DNA of 64,000 bases from the NCBI GenBank assembly GCA_016508695.1, contig VNKQ01000018.1, forward strand, positions 558,001-622,000, given 5' to 3'. Each line of letters starts with the position of its first letter. Position 1 is the first letter of the stretch. The DNA comes from Hyphodiscus hymeniophilus. Taxonomy: Eukaryota > Ascomycota > Leotiomycetes > Helotiales > Hyphodiscaceae. A program made the position numbers and the translations under genes. The notes below the pieces were generated by a model. The model ran no database searches and had not been told where the DNA came from. It was given only the letters and a program-made list of their open reading frames with translations. Below, piece after piece: positions 59,464 through 64,000 of this stretch.

Positions 59464-59879
59464 AGACCTGGTTTGTTATAAAGGATTTAGGATTACCGGG
59501 ATTCGGCAGAGAATAATTTGGTGTGCGCTTCAGAAGAGAATATAGATATACTAGGAGAGCAGCATGGATGGATGATATCTATCATTAATTCACTATACCA
59601 GTCTCCTATTTCTGATATCCCACGATTCTACACAGTACATTAACCAAGTCTTCTATCGAAATGAGTTTGCGTTTGCAAGAGAGGATCAGTATTCATCTGG
59701 GGTTAAACATGTGTCGTTGCGAGTGCAGCTATCTCACTCCATCGCCCATTTCATCTTCTCACAACAACAAACCAAAGCTAAGCATTATCCTGCCCGAACG
59801 TAACATAACTCAAAAGAACAGCCAAGTACTCAGATAAGCTTACGGATCAATTCTTCCTACACACTCTATCACAAGCCTC
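59464..59879. other. intergenic region
   Basis: 416 bp between the copia element and the stop codon of the NRPS-like gene; normal base composition returns immediately. Contains that gene's 3' UTR. Confidence 0.6.
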
Positions 59880-62800
59880 TCACCAAACCTCTCTCCACGC
59901 AGCCACCAACCGCTTAACATAATCGCCCCCAACCAAGCTCTCCGATTTCCTCAGCGCCTCACTGCTCTCCTCTGCATCTCTCGTCGAGAACACGACCTCC
60001 CTCTCCCCACCCGCTCTAGGGCCCTTCTCCCAGAAGCCGAGTAGTTTCCGACTCGGGTTCTTCTCGACGTCAGCCTCGCTCTCCCCGAGCTTCGAAAGCC
60101 ACTCCGCCCACCCCACGGTCTGGAACTCTAGCCCCGCGGCCCGGAGCGCGGGGAGGAAGGACGTCTTCCAGGAGAAGGGGTGCGGGTGCACGAGGTTATA
60201 CACGAGTCGTGTCTTCTCTTTCTCATCCACTTTCTTAGGACCCGCAGGATCCGCAAGAATGCCAATCCCCCCAATCTCCAGGATGGCTTGAGACAGCACG
60301 TCGACGTCGATCCACGAGCAGCCATCCGAGCCACCCGGCCTGTCTGGCAGCACGCCCGTCGTCAGCGCGGAGCGGATCAGGAGCGGGATCATCTCCTTCT
60401 CGTTCCACAGCGCGCTTCCCGCTCCGGCGCTCGGGACGATCTGTCCTATGCGCAGGACCGTCGCCTTCGCGCCGGCCGTGGTCGTGGCGTGCTCGATCAT
60501 CTTCTCGGCGACGAGCTTCGATCGCGCGTAGCCCGTCGCGGAGCAGTGTCTCATGTCTGCGATGGGCGTCTCTGGGATCTCGACCCTCGAGCACGAGGCG
60601 GTGGACGGGGTCGCCATCGCGGTGCCGATGGATGAGCAGAAGAGCAGGCGTGCCGGGGAGGAGAAGGGGGTGGAGAGGGAGAGGTTGAGGAGGTTCTGGA
60701 GGGAGGCGAGTTGGGGGGTGAAGGATTGGATTGGTAGGGCGAAGTTCACTTCCCAGGCGCAGTGGATTATGTGCGTCGTTTCGGAGCGCAGCTTTGAGAG
60801 CGTTTGGGTCTCAAGACCGAGGGTTGGCGTGGAGAGGTCGGAGGTGAGTGCGACGACCTTGGGTGATGGAAGGAGTGAGAGGTCGCGAGCTTTAAGGGCC
60901 GACTCGAGGCGTGAGAGGGGTGTTTGGCTGGCTGATGTATGGGACGGGCGGAAGAGACAGTATATTTTCGACACAGTTGGGAGGGCGATTAGGTGTGAGA
61001 GGATGTGAGATCCTAGGGAGCCGGTGGCTCCTGTGAGGATCTTGGAGTTGTCAGAACAGTGCGGAGGTTAGGAGGGAGGTCATTTACCACGACATGACTC
61101 TCTGGAGTCTCGCTACTTTCTCTCCAAGTATCGAACTTGGAATATTGCTCAATCAGACCTTCCATTACAGATATGTCATCAGACACTGCGCTCTCTGCCA
61201 CCTCTCCAACTCGAATTGCAAAGACCTTTTGGGCCAATCGAGCAACATTGCCGCAATCATAGACGATCATGGATCCGCATTTCGAGACATTCCCTCCAAG
61301 ATCCAGATTCTTGATGATGAGTCCCCGCATCTGGATAGCTTTCAGACTGTCCACGCCCGCCGAGAAGAAATCCGTCTCTGGGTTCTCGAGCGAGACTCCC
61401 AGATCTGCAAACGATGCAACGAGCCACTCTTTCAATTCCTCCACGCTCAACTTCAGAGTCCCCTCCATTCCATTCTCTAACCTCGCGTACACGCCATCAA
61501 TCACGTCTTTAAACTCCCGATATACAGCCGCTCTCTTAATGGACGATTTATCCGTCGAGGGACACTCGACGTCCTCAGCAATCACCGCAATCATGTCTCG
61601 CCCAATCTGACTGAACCCCTCGGCATGACTGTTCGCATCCTCGATTGCAGGCCACACTTTCTCCACGAAATCATCATCACTCAGACCTCTCGCAGCACTT
61701 GCTCTGAAAAGCAACAGTCCTGGAACAGCCCTATCAACCCCAAAGACTACCGCCTCTCTAACCAATGGATCCTGCTGAATCCGGCCCTCGATGGGGAGGG
61801 GTAGGACTTTCTCCCCATTCGTCAACGTCACCCTGTCGTCCGCGCGCCCTACGAACTTCCATGCATTAGGTATAGTAGCGTGCGCGATAAAGAGATCACT
61901 CGTGTGCCAGCTGTTCGGTGGATCGTTGGAATTGGTTTTCAGCTTCCCCTTATGGCCGTCGAGGACGATACATTCGCAGATGGGGTTATTGGGCTCGATG
62001 GGCCGCATCAAGATATACGGGGCTACGTGAGGTGGTGGGCGGAGATAATCCCAGGCCTTGTCTTCTGGTGGTCGGTTCAGAGAGGTGAGGATGAGAGCTA
62101 CCTCTGTGGCGCCGAACGCGGAACCGAAATGGACTCCTTCGCGGACGAGCAGATCCCCCAGCTCGTCTGGACAGCGGGAGCCGGAGCAGGAGACGACTTT
62201 GCATCGTTTCAATACGTCGATACCCTCGCGTTTCTCAGCGAGGAGTTTGAGGACATACGGTACCGTCCAGACGATTTCTGGTCCTTTTCCTCCAATACTC
62301 TCAATTCCCTTGACAGCAGCAACAATCGTTTCGTGCGTTTGAGGGATGTGGCCGTTGAAGAGATAAATCGTTTTCTGGGTGTAGATCGCTTGCACGAAGG
62401 AGACAAATCCGTGGGCGTGGAAGAGGGGTACACTTTGGAAGGCTGTCAGTTGTTGCGCGGTTCGGAAGGTGCTCAGGAGGCGGGCATTGGTGAAATGAAT
62501 TGGTTTCGGGAGACCAGTTGAGCCAGATGAGTGCATCATTATTAACTTCCTAGCTGTCTCTTTGGCCGGATCCACTCCGGCTCGAGAAAAGGGTGCAGCG
62601 ATAGTCGGCGTGTCATATTGAGACCGGGTGAGGATGGGCACGAGCTTGAGTGGGAGTTGCGAGGAGGTCTGGGTGGCTATTGAGAGGTGCTGTGTCCCAT
62701 ACAAGAAAAGGGTTGCTGGAACATCTTGGAGGAGATTGACAATTGCATTTACGGGGAGGCGGGGAGAGAGGATGAAGGTCGTGTATCCAAGTCTTCCTAG

Positions 62801-63207
62801 GGCGAAGACGGTGAAGATATAATCCAGGTCGCTAGGTCCATAGATGGCTGCGATGGTGTCTTCATACTATCCCCTCTCATCAGCTCCTGATTCACTTTAT
62901 TACGCGCAACTCATCATTCCATCACTTCCTCCCTTCAATCAAGTCAGAAGGAAGCAGAAAGTCTACGCACCACAGCCTCAATGCCCTCCCTCATCAGCGC
63001 ATGCACAGCTCCATCAACAAGATGGTTGAGCTGCACCCCAGTAAACAACTCATAATCATCCACCCCATGCTTTGTCCTCGGATAAGCGATCAATGGACTC
63101 TGATCCTCATCAACTGCACGTTGCAGGAGCACTTCGTCGAACGTCTTGAAGGGTATATCTTTTAGAAGTGGCTTCGCAGCCACCGCTGGAGCTGTTGCGT
63201 CTCCCAT
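59880..63207 (-). CDS. NRPS-like adenylating reductase (A-T-R)
   Basis: Three exons on the minus strand, 63207-62971, 62866-61088 and 61040-59880 (introns 104 and 47 bp), give 1058 aa. Adenylation domain: A3 core MMHSSGSTGLPKPIHF, FGATEVALI, and GRADDRVTLTNGEKVLP. Thiolation domain: DFFSAGVDSLKAIQMRG, with the phosphopantetheine Ser in VDSLK. Reductase domain: ILTGATGSLGSHIL (NADPH loop) and the catalytic YARSKLVAEK. There is no condensation domain. Such enzymes activate a carboxylic acid as AMP ester, load it on the arm and release it as aldehyde or alcohol (aryl or aminoadipate-reductase-like); the substrate cannot be read here. The 47-bp intron joins HVV to ILTGATG and explains an apparent frameshift. 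The gene is strikingly GC-rich and unmutated although 0.4 kb from the RIP block. Confidence 0.92.
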
Positions 63208-64000
63208 GTCGTCGGCCTTGCTTCACGTGAGCTCGAACGAGGGCAATTCTTTTTCTCTATTTCTCGGCGAACCAGGGTACTTGTCCGAAATGAAAGGAGG
63301 AAACGAAACCTCAAGACGAAAGAGCTCGTCGCAACTCGCAGCTACTGTAGCAATCTCTGCGTGGATACGACGGCACCGGGGATCTGAACAGCAGACTTCC
63401 ACTTTCCGCCGAGGTCCCAAACCCGCTGGTTTGTCCGCATCGAAACTGTACACGAAGAAGAAAACTTCAATGAAGTAAACCCCCTCCACCCCACTTGCGA
63501 ACATCAGTGGTCCATCATCTATCGGTAACCAATCGAGCGACGGCATGCATGCTGTCTGCCATGCACGCTGCTCAGGAAGGACTCTTCCTCCAATCGTCCC
63601 GGCGATATTAAAAACGGGCGGGATGCTTGTCCCTCGCATCGATTGATGCATGCTGCTCGTTGCGAGTAGACACAAACGTAAGTATGTAAGGGTGTCGTTG
63701 AGACTTGGTTGGGTGGAGAAGGTGAACCCTTGTCAGATACCCCCTGATGGGTGTACGGAGGTAGTTCCAGGGAATGAGGCAGGGGGTGGGACAGAGGGTC
63801 TTGCCGACTTTTTCAGGGGTTTAGCACGCGGATGCTAGCTCGAGCATGCCGGAGTTGTGGCGTTTCGGGGTATTGGTCCCCCGTGGACGCTTACAGGCTA
63901 TGAGGCATGCTGGGCATGATGGCTGATATTGGGATGGGGGGAAGGGGACTGGTGGTTGGGTGATGGGTTTTCCAGGCACAAAAGTGGTATTGCCTCGGGG
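63208..64000. other. promoter side of the NRPS-like gene and window edge
   Basis: 793 bp. A 150-codon frame at 63223-63675 (-) has no recognisable domain and overlaps the region where the NRPS-like promoter should lie; I do not support it. The rest shows no gene. Confidence 0.5.

Noticed and set aside
60990..61100. Apparent frameshift between the thiolation and reductase domains of the NRPS-like gene
   Set aside because: A 47-bp intron (GTAAAT donor, CTGAC branch, CCAAG acceptor, 61,041-61,087) joins HVV to ILTGATG in frame, exactly the family sequence.
63223..63675. 150-codon frame on the minus strand upstream of the NRPS-like gene
   Set aside because: No recognisable domain, and it occupies the promoter/leader of the strongly supported gene 16 bp away.

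Overview
The window is nuclear DNA of a filamentous ascomycete (Pezizomycotina). Evidence: genes of 1-9 exons with short GT-AG introns (mostly 45-110 bp), fungus-restricted families (HET, 2EXR, DUF1769, Zn2Cys6 regulator, GH11-CBM1 xylanase, S53 sedolisin), and a large block mutated in the pattern of repeat-induced point mutation (RIP: C-to-T mainly in CpA context, on both strands). A Leotiomycetes relative is my guess only.

Left arm, 1-24 kb: 3' part of a DCAF7/WDR68-type WD40 gene; a quinone oxidoreductase with a one-base deletion; the elongation factor SPT5; a four-exon cupin gene; an FBXO31-like F-box gene; a DUF1769 gene; a secreted GH11 xylanase with CBM1 and upstream GGCTAA sites; a fungal homologue of bacterial anhydro-MurNAc kinase (AnmK) divergent from a 2EXR gene; and one or two unrecognised genes.

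Middle, 24.7-45.5 kb: an MFS sugar-porter-like gene divergent from a Baeyer-Villiger-type monooxygenase, followed by a Zn2Cys6 regulator, which together could be a small metabolic cluster. Then come a HET gene, a frameshifted 2EXR/zinc-knuckle gene with a small putative gene beside it, a sedolisin protease, and a second, intronless flavin monooxygenase.

From 45,558 to 59,458 lies an AT-rich block without genes. It can be read as one Ty1/copia retrotransposon on the minus strand (167-bp LTRs, 5-bp target duplication TATCT). Its integrase region was split by a 6.88-kb hAT transposon (8-bp target duplication CTTATATC). The block also holds a 444-bp MITE with the same hAT ends (8-bp duplication AGTACTAG) and a 413-bp TRIM-like element with paired 111-bp repeats. 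RIP has destroyed the coding capacity, yet conceptual translation still shows copia RNase H and integrase and hAT transposase with stops where Trp/Gln codons are expected. The RIP front stops inside each LTR, leaving the outer halves intact.

Right arm, 59.9-63.2 kb: an intact, GC-rich NRPS-like adenylating reductase (A-T-R) on the minus strand. No tRNA, rRNA or CRISPR array was seen. Exon borders were inferred by eye from splice motifs, frame and family continuity; none was checked against transcripts.
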